NCBI GenBank assembly: GCA_002396805.1
Contig: DGYW01000005.1
Coordinates: 1-25,480 of the forward strand
Origin: Firmicutes bacterium UBA4996
Lineage (GTDB): Bacteria > Bacillota > Limnochordia > Darwinibacteriales > Darwinibacteriaceae
DNA length: 25,480 nucleotides
Reading direction: 5' to 3'
The position numbers and the translations under genes were made by a program. The first letter of the stretch is position 1; the number at the start of each line of letters is the position of its first letter. Shown piece after piece: positions 6,981 to 15,048 of this stretch. The notes beneath the pieces are model-generated. The model had not been told where the DNA came from. It did no database searches and saw only the letters and a program-made list of their open reading frames with translations.

Positions 6981-7579
6981 GATTCATTTCTAAAAGAAAT
7001 CAAGTAACTTTGGAAGCTGGGGAAGTGGTCAAGCGGTATAAAGATCTAGAGGGATTACGGCGGGAAGCATGGGCACTAGAGTATCTTTCTAATCTGGGAC
7101 TTGCGGTTCCCCCATTGCTAGCGGTTAATGAAGATTCTTTGAGAATGGAATACATTCCCGGAGAGACCTATGAGGCTCTTACAGAGACAATGACAGTGGA
7201 AATGGCCATCGCCTTAGCGCAATGGTTAGCAGACTACCAACGCATGACGGGATTACTAAGGGGCGATGTGAATCTACGTAATTTTTTATGGACGGGTCAA
7301 GCTTGTGTTGGGGTAGATTTTGAAGACCCTACAATAGCTGGCCAGGGAGAAACCGATATGGGAAAAATCTTAGCCTACGCTGTTACTTACGGACCGGCCT
7401 TTACTGTGGAAAAAGAACAGTGTGCGAATCTCTTGCTTGCTGCGTTTTCAAAAACCGGCGGTGAGCGGGAGAAAATCCGTGAAGCTTATCTAAAAGAAAT
7501 AGGGGAGATGAATCATCGGCGATCAGGTCAATCTGTGGAAGTTGCAGTAGCTGCTCTTTTTTTCGATGGATTGAAATAA
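6977..7579 (+). CDS. Small kinase-like (Bud32/WaaP/APH-fold) protein
   Basis: This 200-residue soluble protein overlaps the mobB stop by four bases. It looks like a minimal protein-kinase-fold enzyme. K19 in VVKRYK could be the ATP lysine and E30 in LRREAWALEYL the C-helix glutamate, with MEYIPGE as the hinge. The catalytic loop is RGDVNLRNF (D97, N102), and VDFED (D114) stands in the DFG position. The loop is of the HGDxxxxN type seen in Bud32, Kdo and aminoglycoside kinases, except that the usual histidine is R95. What it phosphorylates is unknown. The tight coupling with mobB suggests a role tied to cofactor synthesis or enzyme regulation, but there is no direct evidence. The next gene follows after 37 bases. 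Confidence 0.7.
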   Translation: MRFISKRNQVTLEAGEVVKRYKDLEGLRREAWALEYLSNLGLAVPPLLAVNEDSLRMEYIPGETYEALTETMTVEMAIALAQWLADYQRMTGLLRGDVNLRNFLWTGQACVGVDFEDPTIAGQGETDMGKILAYAVTYGPAFTVEKEQCANLLLAAFSKTGGEREKIREAYLKEIGEMNHRRSGQSVEVAVAALFFDGLK

Positions 7580-7616
7580 TCAGATCGCGTTTTTAAGTCC
7601 TGGAGGTGTTTTTCAA

Positions 7617-8117
7617 ATGGCTAGTACCAACACTAGTCCGGAGATTCTGGAGCAGGTGGCGGCAATTGCGTCTAGGTGGAAAGGGCGTCCCGATATGCTC
7701 ATTCCCGTTCTCCATGAGGTGCAGGCAGTTGCCCACAACAGCATTCCAAAGGACGTTGCCAAAGTAGTGTCTTACGAAATGGGGATCCCCATAGCACAGA
7801 TCTATAGCGTGCAGACATTCTATTCTTTCTTTTCCAAGGAAAAGCGAGGGAAAGTGCTAATTAGGCTGTGCAAAACCGCACCCTGCCATGTGAAGGGTAC
7901 CAAAGAAGTTCTTGAAGCCTTCGAAAGTGCGTTGGGCATTAAGGCGGGCCAGACCACTTCGGATGGTGCCTTTACCTTGGAGACTTGTGAATGTATAGGT
8001 GCTTGTGATGTGTCGCCTGCAGTCTTGATTGATGATACGGTTTACGGTAATTTGACCCCAGAAAAAGTGGATGAATTGATCTTAACCATAAGTCAGATGG
8101 AGGTTGATGAGAGCTAA
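7617..8117 (+). CDS. nuoE: NuoE-like 2Fe-2S subunit of NAD-linked formate dehydrogenase
   Basis: The 166-residue product follows a TGGAGGTG site. It has an N-terminal helical part and a thioredoxin-like 2Fe-2S domain. Ligands are C85 and C90 (CKTAPC) with C126 and C130 (CIGAC), in the C-x4-C ... C-x3-C arrangement of the NuoE/HoxE/HydC family. C124 is an additional nearby cysteine. This subunit passes electrons between the NuoF-like flavin subunit and the rest of the complex. In standard operons of this type it is directly followed by the NuoF-like gene. Here two membrane-protein genes intervene. Its stop TAA overlaps the next ATG by one base. Confidence 0.9.
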   Translation: MASTNTSPEILEQVAAIASRWKGRPDMLIPVLHEVQAVAHNSIPKDVAKVVSYEMGIPIAQIYSVQTFYSFFSKEKRGKVLIRLCKTAPCHVKGTKEVLEAFESALGIKAGQTTSDGAFTLETCECIGACDVSPAVLIDDTVYGNLTPEKVDELILTISQMEVDES

Positions 8118-8605
8118 TGTGGCACCATATTCTTATTTGTTTGCCCATATTGGGAGCTATTCTAGACGTGGCGGGAGTTCTTTCTAGCCAGATGGGTAGA
8201 GTACTGTTTCTAGTCGTGTTCATTGCAGGGTTGATTGGAGCTATAAGGCATGCCAGTTTTAAGTTCAGTCCAGACTTAGTGAGATCGGCTGTGCTCAGTC
8301 TAATAGGTGCCGTACTCACTTTTATCCTCAGCACTAAGCTCGAGCTCGGTGTAGTGGTTGCTTCGGCCCTTGTTGGTTTGGTAGGTGCTCAGGTGTTCAA
8401 AGGTCGCGACCAGTTGGTGTTGTATCTTGGGGTATTCGTCGGTATGGGCTCTGTGCTATCCTTTACTTCTCTGATTGTCGCGGGACTTTTGGGGGGATTA
8501 TTTTTTGAATTGACAGGTGAGAGCTGGGTCGGTGTTGGCGGACGCTTGGGCACCCTTGCCGCGGCTTCAGTCTTAGTTGTCCTAGCCGCGATTGGAGGTG
8601 TATGA
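8117..8605 (+). CDS. Hypothetical membrane protein 1 inside formate dehydrogenase operon
   Basis: The ATG shares a base with the TAA of the NuoE-like gene, so the two genes are coupled. The 162-residue product is almost entirely hydrophobic, with about five predicted membrane segments and short loops, one containing FKGRDQ. Near its end is a glycine-rich loop VGVGGRLGTLAA (about residues 138-149). It is followed by one more hydrophobic helix. The next protein contains nearly the same loop at its own end, so the two are probably paralogous or share a binding element. I do not recognise the family. No quinone, haem or metal ligand pattern is evident. Position between two subunits of a soluble enzyme suggests a membrane partner, but this is only inference. 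Confidence 0.75.
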   Translation: MWHHILICLPILGAILDVAGVLSSQMGRVLFLVVFIAGLIGAIRHASFKFSPDLVRSAVLSLIGAVLTFILSTKLELGVVVASALVGLVGAQVFKGRDQLVLYLGVFVGMGSVLSFTSLIVAGLLGGLFFELTGESWVGVGGRLGTLAAASVLVVLAAIGGV

Positions 8606-9003
8606 TGTCAACTCTCTTTTTGGGGATCCTAATTGCAATGATTTGGGGAGCAGCAGGTTTTTGGCTGCGTCAGCACACTAAGCTCACTGTGGTGGAGGTT
8701 TCTGCTCTGTTGGCTCTGACTGCCGGCTTGATCCTCCCCCGCATTTTCGTTGATGGAGGTTTTTTTGCTCTAGTTTGCACAGCTGTGTCCTATGCAGCTA
8801 TGTGTAGTGACGAGCGCATGTGTAGTTATGGTGAAATGTTGGTTGTTAGCATTTTTTGTGCCTTGATTCTCTACTTTGGTCAAAATATTCTTGTGGGAGT
8901 CGGAGGTAGACTGGGAACATCTGCCGCGGTAGCAGTGCTCCTACTTGTGCTAATCAAATCTTTGTTCCGTTTGGGGAGTGCCAAAGTGAACGTAGAAAGC
9001 TAG
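8602..9003 (+). CDS. Hypothetical membrane protein 2 inside formate dehydrogenase operon
   Basis: This 133-residue protein overlaps the stop of the previous gene by four bases. It has about four hydrophobic helices, a short CSDERMC loop in the middle and the terminal loop VGVGGRLGTSAA (about residues 97-108). That loop is shared with membrane protein 1 and again leads into a final helix ending in a basic tail. The two products look like halves of one small membrane module. I do not recognise the family. It is followed after 34 bases by the NuoF-like gene, which has its own GGAAGGAG ribosome binding site. Confidence 0.75.
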   Translation: MMSTLFLGILIAMIWGAAGFWLRQHTKLTVVEVSALLALTAGLILPRIFVDGGFFALVCTAVSYAAMCSDERMCSYGEMLVVSIFCALILYFGQNILVGVGGRLGTSAAVAVLLLVLIKSLFRLGSAKVNVES

Positions 9004-9037
9004 CATTTCGGCATTACCCATTGGAAGGAGCGAAAAC

Positions 9038-10297
9038 ATGGAAGAATTGCGGGTGGTTCTAAGTAAGGCAGGAGATATTTCTCCCATTAAGAGCAGCGAA
9101 TACGTAAGTGTAGGTGGTTATGAAGGTTTAAGAAAGGCAGTGGAGGCTCCAGAAAAGGTAATTGAGTTTATCAAAGCATCGGGCCTACGGGGCCGTGGTG
9201 GTGCTGGCTTTCCCACGGGCTTGAAGCTCTCCTTTACGGCAAACACTCCTGCTGATCAAAAATACATTGTCTGCAACGCAGACGAAGGGGAGCCGGGCAC
9301 CAATAAGGATCGAGTGATCATGGAGGAGATCCCCCATCGCATTTTTGAAGGGATGGCCATTGCAGCTGTTGCTGTAGGGGCGGATCAAGGCTATATTTAT
9401 TTGCGCGCGGAATATCCTCATCTAAAAAAGATCTTAGAAGAAGCGTTGGCAGATGCCCGTGAGCATAGCTTCATTGGTCCGAATATCGTAAACAGCGGGT
9501 TTAATTTTGATATTCAGCTCTTTATTGGGGCTGGGGCTTATGTCTGCGGTGAAGAGACTGCCCTTTTAGATTCGTTAGAAGGTAAGCGGGGGGAACCTAG
9601 ATTTAAGCCTCCCTTTCCTGGAGTAGCGGGCCTTTGGGGAAAACCAACCCTTGTTAACAATGTGGAGACCTTAGCTAATTTGCCAGCCATCATTCTGAAC
9701 GGACCGGAATGGTTTCGCCAGATCGGCACAGAAAAGTGCCCCGGTACTAAGGTCTTCACCCTCAGTGGCAATATCTTAAATCCAGGTGTCTATGAGTATC
9801 CGATAGGTGTAACCATCCGGGAATTATTTGAAGATGTGGGCGGTTGCTGCCCAAATGGAAAAAAACTCTACGCGGTTCAGACTGGTGGTGCTTCGGGCAA
9901 TATTATTCCCCCATCTCTGCTGGACACTCCCATGGACATCGAGCGTTGTTCCGAAAATGGAGCGACCTTTGGGGCCGGCGATCTTATGTTTATAGATGAG
10001 GATCGCTGTTTGCTAGATGTTCTGGAAAACCTTATTGAATTTTTCGAACACGAATCTTGCGGCAAGTGCACCCCCTGCAGAACAGGGAACCCTCAGCTCT
10101 TGGCGCTCATTCGCAAGTTTAAAAACGGAACTGCCAAGCAAAGCGATCTTGAACTCATGCTGGAGCTGGGGAATGTGATGGTAGGTGGCTGCTTGTGCGG
10201 TTTAGGGCAGGCCGCTCCTAACCCGATCCTTTCTGCAGTACGTTTTTTCCCAGAAGTTTTCAAAGTAAACAACAATTATGAAAGGGGGGCTTCTTAA
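9038..10297 (+). CDS. nuoF: NuoF-like flavin/NAD(H) subunit of formate dehydrogenase
   Basis: The 419-residue product starts after a GGAAGGAG site. It has the glycine-rich NADH/FMN motif RGRGGAGFPTG (51-61), CNADEGEPGT (79-88), a second motif GAGAYVCGEETALL (164-177), and a SLBB-like part around 235-290. The C-terminal 4Fe-4S site is C341, C344, C347 and C387 with the family's 39-residue gap. It therefore reduces NAD(P)+ with electrons from formate. It has the core NuoF length and lacks both the N-terminal 2Fe-2S domain and the C-terminal ferredoxin domain found in longer HydB/HylB-type subunits of electron-bifurcating complexes. Its stop overlaps the ATG of fdhA by one base. Confidence 0.92.
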   Translation: MEELRVVLSKAGDISPIKSSEYVSVGGYEGLRKAVEAPEKVIEFIKASGLRGRGGAGFPTGLKLSFTANTPADQKYIVCNADEGEPGTNKDRVIMEEIPHRIFEGMAIAAVAVGADQGYIYLRAEYPHLKKILEEALADAREHSFIGPNIVNSGFNFDIQLFIGAGAYVCGEETALLDSLEGKRGEPRFKPPFPGVAGLWGKPTLVNNVETLANLPAIILNGPEWFRQIGTEKCPGTKVFTLSGNILNPGVYEYPIGVTIRELFEDVGGCCPNGKKLYAVQTGGASGNIIPPSLLDTPMDIERCSENGATFGAGDLMFIDEDRCLLDVLENLIEFFEHESCGKCTPCRTGNPQLLALIRKFKNGTAKQSDLELMLELGNVMVGGCLCGLGQAAPNPILSAVRFFPEVFKVNNNYERGAS

Positions 10298-12972
10298 TGT
10301 ATAAGGTAGTCATTGATGGTCAGCCCAGCGAGGTAACCAACGGCACAACCATACTAGCAGCTTGTGAACAACTGGGTATAGAGATCCCCACTCTTTGTTA
10401 TCTCAAGCACTTAACCCCCGAAGGGTCCTGCCGGATCTGTGTTGTTGAGGTCAAGGGGGCAAGACATCTCCAAATTGCCTGTGCCACTCCCTGTACAGAT
10501 GGTATGGAAATCACAACAATGAATGAGAGGATCTATGCCTTCCGTCATATGATTATTGAATTGCTCCTTGCTAATCATCACGCCGATTGTTTCAACTGTT
10601 CTGCCAATGGAAGTTGTAAGCTTTATCAATATGCCATGGATTATGACGTGGAACAAACGCGGTTTGAGGAAGTAACCAAGTTTCGCCCTAAAGATGAATC
10701 TAGCGAGTTTTTCAACTATGATCCTTCCAAGTGTATTCTGTGTCGTAGATGTGTGCGCACTTGCAACCAGTTGCAGAGCAATCACACCCTCAGCTTGAAG
10801 AATCGTGGTGTAGCTACCTGGGTGGGCTTACCATTTGACAAACTTTTTAAAGACAGTAACTGTGTATCTTGTGGTAATTGTGTTTCAGTGTGCCCCACTG
10901 GAGCATTGACCACTAAAGCAAGCAAGAAGTATCGTTCTTGGGAAGTGACAAAAACCCGTACTACCTGTCCCTATTGTGGCGTGGGCTGCCAGATGGATCT
11001 TCTCGTGAAAAACGGCAAGATTGTTGGGGTTGAACCAGCAGATGGACCCGCCAATAGCAATCTTTTGTGCGTTAAGGGTAAATTCGCTTATCGTTTCATT
11101 AATCATCCTGATAGGCTGAAGACTCCCCTTGTTCGTAAAAATGGTGTCTTGACCTCCACGAGCTGGGATGAAGCCCTCGATTATGTAGCAGAAGGAATCA
11201 AGAGGATCAAAGCGGAAAGCGGTCCTGATGCCATTGCAGGCTTTGCCTCGGCCCGGGCCACAAATGAGGATAATTATGTCTTCATGAAAATGATGAGGGC
11301 TGCCATTGGTACCAACAATGTGGACCATTGTGCTCGCCTTTGACACTCCTCTACAGTGGCTGGTCTAGCCACAACGCTAGGTAGTGGAGCCATGACAAAT
11401 TCCATAGCTGAGGTAGTAGATGCAGATGCTATTTTGGTAATCGGCTCTAACACAACGGAGACCCATCCTGTGATTGGAGCCAAGATTCGTCAGGCCGTTA
11501 ACAGAGGTGCAAAGCTTATTGTGGCTGAACCTAGGGAGATACCCTTAGCCCAGCAGGCGGAGATTTTCCTGCCCCTTAAGCCAGGTACCAATGTTGCGTT
11601 TTTAAATGGTCTCATGAATGTGATCATCAACGAAGACCTGATGGATGAGGAATACGTGAAAAACCGTACTGAAGGGTTTGAAGAGTTATGGGATATTGTC
11701 AAGGAATATACTCCGGAAAAGGTAGGGGAAATCTGCTGTATTGATCCTGAAGATCTTAAAGCAGCCGCGAGAATTTACGCTAAGGCGGAGCGGGCACCGA
11801 TTTTTTATGCCATGGGAGTAACGCAACATTCTACGGGAACAGCGGGAGTTATGTCTGTAGCCAACTTAGCCCTCTTATGTGGTAAGGTTGGCAAGTATGG
11901 ATGTGGAGTAAATCCTCTGCGCGGCCAGAATAATGTTCAAGGTGCTTGTGACATGGGTTGTTTGCCTGGGGATTATACTGGGTATCAAAAGGTTGCCAAC
12001 CCAGAGGCTCGTGCCAAGTTTGAAAAGGCCTGGGGAGTGGGGCTTTCATCCAGACCTGGTTTAACAATTACTGAAGTGATGGATGCAATTGAGAGTGGAG
12101 AGGTACGTTGCCTATACATTATGGGCGAGAATCCTATGGTTAGTGACCCTAATCTAAACCATGTTGAGCATGCTCTGAGAAGCTGTGAGTTGCTCATTGT
12201 TCAGGATATTTTTCTCACTGAGACCGCGGAATTGGCAGACGTGGTGCTTCCAGCCACCTGCTACGCGGAAAAAGAAGGCACTGTCACCAACACTGAGCGC
12301 CGGGTCCAGATGATCCGCCGTGCAGTGCCAGGACCAGGTGATAGTAGAGATGATTGGATGATTCTTTCGGAGATAATGCACAGGCTTGGCTATGATAATG
12401 AATTTAGTTCGCCCCAGGAAGTTCTCGAGGAAATTGCCCGAGTTACTCCTTCCTATGGTGGATTTAGCTTTGAGCGCCTAGAAAAAGTGCAGCCTCAATG
12501 GCCATGTCCTACCCCTGATCATCCAGGTACCCCCATACTCCATGTGGGCAAGTTCTCCCGAGGAGAGCGGGCGATCTTTAAGCCTTCCCCCTGTATTCTT
12601 GGGGCAGAGCTGCCTGACGAGGAATATCCTCTTATTCTTACTACTGGGCGGATCCTATATCATTATCACACACGTACAATGACTGGTAAGAATGAGGATC
12701 TTAACCGGGTCGTGGGCCGCTCTTTTGTGGAGATTAACCCTACTGACGCAGCCAAGCTAGGTATTGAAGATGGAGGAAGGGTGAGGGTTACATCTCGCAG
12801 GGGAGAAGTGGAAGTTGATGCCCGTGTGACTAATCGAGTATCTGAGGGTGTGATTTTCATGCCCTTCCACTTTGTCGATGGTGCCGCAAACCGATTGACC
12901 AATAATGTTGTTGATCCTATTGCCAAGATTCCAGAATACAAGGTTTGCGCAGCTAAGTTACGTGCCATGTAA
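10297..12972 (+). CDS. fdhA: Selenocysteine-containing formate dehydrogenase catalytic subunit (reads through TGA)
   Basis: This is a single 891-residue gene with in-frame TGA at 11341-11343 encoding Sec349 (context HCARL-U-HSSTVAGL, the conserved active site of formate dehydrogenases). The N-terminus is NuoG-like. It has a 2Fe-2S site C34, C45, C48, C62; a His-ligated 4Fe-4S site H95, C98, C101, C107; and two ferredoxin-type 4Fe-4S clusters C146/149/152/156 and C189/192/195/199. The molybdopterin domain follows, with its own 4Fe-4S site C224, C227, C231, C258. The end has the dinucleotide-binding domain (TTGRILYHYHTRTMTGK). It oxidises formate to CO2, or the reverse, with molybdenum or tungsten bound to bis-MGD. 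Size and order match the soluble NAD(P)-linked Moorella-type enzyme. A standard-code caller would split it at 11343. A bSECIS hairpin immediately downstream supports recoding. Confidence 0.96.
11341..11389 (+). promoter_or_regulatory. Bacterial SECIS element and Sec-coding UGA
   Basis: After the UGA, 12 bases lead to a perfect 6-base stem GTGGCT (11356-11361) and AGCCAC (11367-11372) enclosing loop GGTCT. The GGUCU loop is that of the E. coli fdhF SECIS recognised by SelB, and its distance from UGA is very similar. Lower paired segments extend it: CTAC 11351-11354 with GTAG 11381-11384, and CTCC 11346-11349 with GGAG 11386-11389. Confidence 0.93.
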
Positions 12973-12999
12973 GAAGGACAAAGATTTGGAGTGGCAGAT

Positions 13000-13602
13000 A
13001 TGACGGAGTTTAAAAGTGCCGTGATCCTTGCAGGTGGTCGCTCCACCCGTATGGGGTTTGATAAGCAAATGTTAGAGGTGCAGGGCAAACCCATTGTGGA
13101 GCACTTGATTACGCTGCTCTGCACCCGCTTTGAAGATATCATGGTGTCTAGCCCTACGCCAACACTTTATGCGCTGGATCAGGTCAGAGTAATTCAGGAT
13201 ATCCATGAGAATATAGGTCCCTTAGGGGGCATCCATTCGGCCTTAGCTCATGCCAAGAGTGAAGCGGTATTCACCATTGCCTGTGATATGCCTTTTCTAG
13301 ATGTTCCGTACATTGATTATATGATGGATCAGATGAAGGGTAGAGCGTATGATGCTTGTGTAACCTCTTGTGGGGGCCATATTGAGACCTTTCACGCTTT
13401 CTATTGTCGTTCAGCTCTCCCTGTTCTTGAAGCAGAGCTGGCCCAAGGAAGATATTCAGTAAACCGCTTTGCCTGCAAGATCGACACTCTGATTATCCCA
13501 GAAGAGATTGCGAAACAGTATCTTCCTGATTGGCGGGCATTCACAAATCTCAATACCCCACAAGATTACGAAGAGTTTTGCAGGGAGCACGGGGGAAGGT
13601 GA
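13000..13602 (+). CDS. mobA: Molybdenum cofactor guanylyltransferase MobA
   Basis: I favour ATG 13000 with GGAG eight bases before it. An in-frame GTG at 12991 is possible and would add three residues. The 200-residue product opens with the nucleotidyltransferase motif ILAGGRSTRMGFDK and has GPLGGI, the metal-site CDMPF and the C-terminal FTNLNTPQDY typical of MobA. It transfers GMP from GTP to Mo- or W-molybdopterin, making the MGD form needed by FdhA, in which two MGD units bind one metal. It follows fdhA by 27 bases and precedes fdhD by 6 bases, so the cofactor-loading genes are co-expressed with the enzyme. Together with mobB upstream it completes the guanylation step. Confidence 0.93.
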   Translation: MTEFKSAVILAGGRSTRMGFDKQMLEVQGKPIVEHLITLLCTRFEDIMVSSPTPTLYALDQVRVIQDIHENIGPLGGIHSALAHAKSEAVFTIACDMPFLDVPYIDYMMDQMKGRAYDACVTSCGGHIETFHAFYCRSALPVLEAELAQGRYSVNRFACKIDTLIIPEEIAKQYLPDWRAFTNLNTPQDYEEFCREHGGR

Positions 13603-13608
13603 TGGATA

Positions 13609-14325
13609 ATGGATCTTGTTAAGGAATATGAGATCACAAGAATTGAGCAGGACACCATCCAGATGGTGAACGATCAGGTTATTGTAGAGCATAACTTAGC
13701 TCTCTACTTGAATAACCGTCTTTTCTGCAAACTTCTTTGTGCACCCAATAATCTCGAGGCTCTGATCTATGGTCGTCTTTTTACGCAAGGGATCATTCGG
13801 GACAAATCTCATGTGAAAAGCCTTTTAATTCATGATACTCAAGCAGATGTGGTACTTAACAGCGAACTGGATCCTGATAATCCAGCATTCCGGGTAGACC
13901 TTGTCCACTCATTACCGGTGCAGATTCTCCAGGCTGACCAGCTTTTTACGGCAGTGGAGACTTTTGATCATGAATCGTCACTTTTTGCTTCCACCGGAGG
14001 TGTGCATAGTTGCGCCTTGTGCCAGAACGATGGGAAGAGGATCTTTGTGGAAGACATCGGAAGGCATAATGCCATTGACAAAGCCTTCGGTAGGGCCCTA
14101 CTGGAAGCATGGGATGTCTCTCAGGCTTTTTTAATCACCAGCGGGCGCGTGCCTGAAGATGCGATTATGAAGGCGTTAACAACTGGTCTTTCTATCGTCA
14201 TTTCCCGCTCCGCTCCCACTCATGCAGCAGTAGACTTGGCTAGGCGTAGCAACATCACTTTGTGCGGCTTTGCCCGGGGTAGAAGGATGAACATTTATAG
14301 TGCACCGGAGCGGATCTTGCTCTAG
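13609..14325 (+). CDS. fdhD: Formate dehydrogenase sulfurtransferase/accessory protein FdhD
   Basis: GGGGGAAGG precedes ATG 13609 by nine bases. The 238-residue product has FdhD signatures: LALYLNNR near the start, TGGVHSCALC at 129-138, VEDIGRHNAIDK at 147-158, TSGRVP and RSAPTHAAVDLA. FdhD passes sulfur from a cysteine desulfurase to the bis-MGD cofactor and is required for active formate dehydrogenase. The canonical CGxCG loop that normally precedes the TGG motif is missing. Instead C135 and C138 lie just after GGVH, so the sulfur relay may use those residues. It is the last gene of the plus-strand block, ending 12 bases from the convergent livF end. I see no clear terminator between them. 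Confidence 0.92.
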   Translation: MDLVKEYEITRIEQDTIQMVNDQVIVEHNLALYLNNRLFCKLLCAPNNLEALIYGRLFTQGIIRDKSHVKSLLIHDTQADVVLNSELDPDNPAFRVDLVHSLPVQILQADQLFTAVETFDHESSLFASTGGVHSCALCQNDGKRIFVEDIGRHNAIDKAFGRALLEAWDVSQAFLITSGRVPEDAIMKALTTGLSIVISRSAPTHAAVDLARRSNITLCGFARGRRMNIYSAPERILL

Positions 14326-14337
14326 TCCTCGGAAATT

Positions 14338-15045
14338 CTACCTTGTCACCCCAAGATAGGCTTCTTGCACCTTTTCATCTTCTAAAAGTACCTGCCCTGG
14401 TCCTTCGAGCACCAATTCTCCTGTTTCCAGTACATAGCCGTAGTCCGCACGTTCTAAAGCTTTCCTGGCGTTTTGCTCTACAAGTAAAATGGTATTTCCT
14501 CGTTCACGGAGGACGTTGATTATTTCAAATATGTCTCTTACGAGGCGTGGTGCCAAGCCTAAAGATGGCTCATCCATCATAAGAATTTTGGGATTACTCA
14601 TCAAAGCACGCCCTACGGCCAGCATTTGTTGTTCGCCCCCTGAAAGAGTTCCGGCCTTTTGCCAGCTTCTCTCCTTAAGCCTTGGGAACGTATCGTAGAC
14701 TCTTTCTATGTCCCGGCTAATAGCCTTACGATCTGATCTAGTATAGGCGCCCAGAATTAGGTTTTCTTCAACTGTCAGATCGGCGAATACCCTTCTACCC
14801 TCCGGTACCATGGCAATTCCTTGACGCACAATGTCTTTGGTGGGCAGAGTAGTGATGTCTTCCCCTTTATATAAGACCTTTCCCTGCTTCTTTACTAGTC
14901 CCATAACGGCTCTCAAGGTCGAAGATTTGCCCGCTCCGTTGGCTCCGATTAGGGTTACTATTTGGTTTTCTTCTATGGTTAAATTAATTCCCCTTAAAGC
15001 ATTAATGCCACCGTAGTTGACGTGTAAGTCGATTACTTCTAACAT
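14338..15045 (-). CDS. livF: Branched-chain amino acid ABC transporter ATPase LivF
   Basis: The 235-residue product is the LivF-type ATPase. It has Walker A GANGAGKSS (34-42), the signature LSGGEQQMLAVGRAL, Walker B ILMMDEPSLGLAP and the switch region LLVEQN. LivF pairs with LivG as the nucleotide-binding dimer that powers import through LivH and LivM. It is the last gene of the minus-strand liv operon, three bases after livG. The length and the VLETGELVLEGPG ending are normal for the family. Nothing unusual is seen. Confidence 0.95.
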   Translation of the reverse strand: MLEVIDLHVNYGGINALRGINLTIEENQIVTLIGANGAGKSSTLRAVMGLVKKQGKVLYKGEDITTLPTKDIVRQGIAMVPEGRRVFADLTVEENLILGAYTRSDRKAISRDIERVYDTFPRLKERSWQKAGTLSGGEQQMLAVGRALMSNPKILMMDEPSLGLAPRLVRDIFEIINVLRERGNTILLVEQNARKALERADYGYVLETGELVLEGPGQVLLEDEKVQEAYLGVTR

Positions 15046-15048
15046 TAG

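Noticed and set aside
11341..11343. TGA as the true end of a 348-residue ferredoxin-like protein followed by a second gene from GTG 11356
   Set aside because: The joined frame reproduces the conserved Sec active site of formate dehydrogenase, the second frame has no ribosome binding site, and a SECIS hairpin overlaps the supposed GTG start.
10885..11346. Minus-strand open frame of 153 codons opposite fdhA
   Set aside because: It is the antisense shadow of a strongly conserved enzyme gene and covers the SECIS region.
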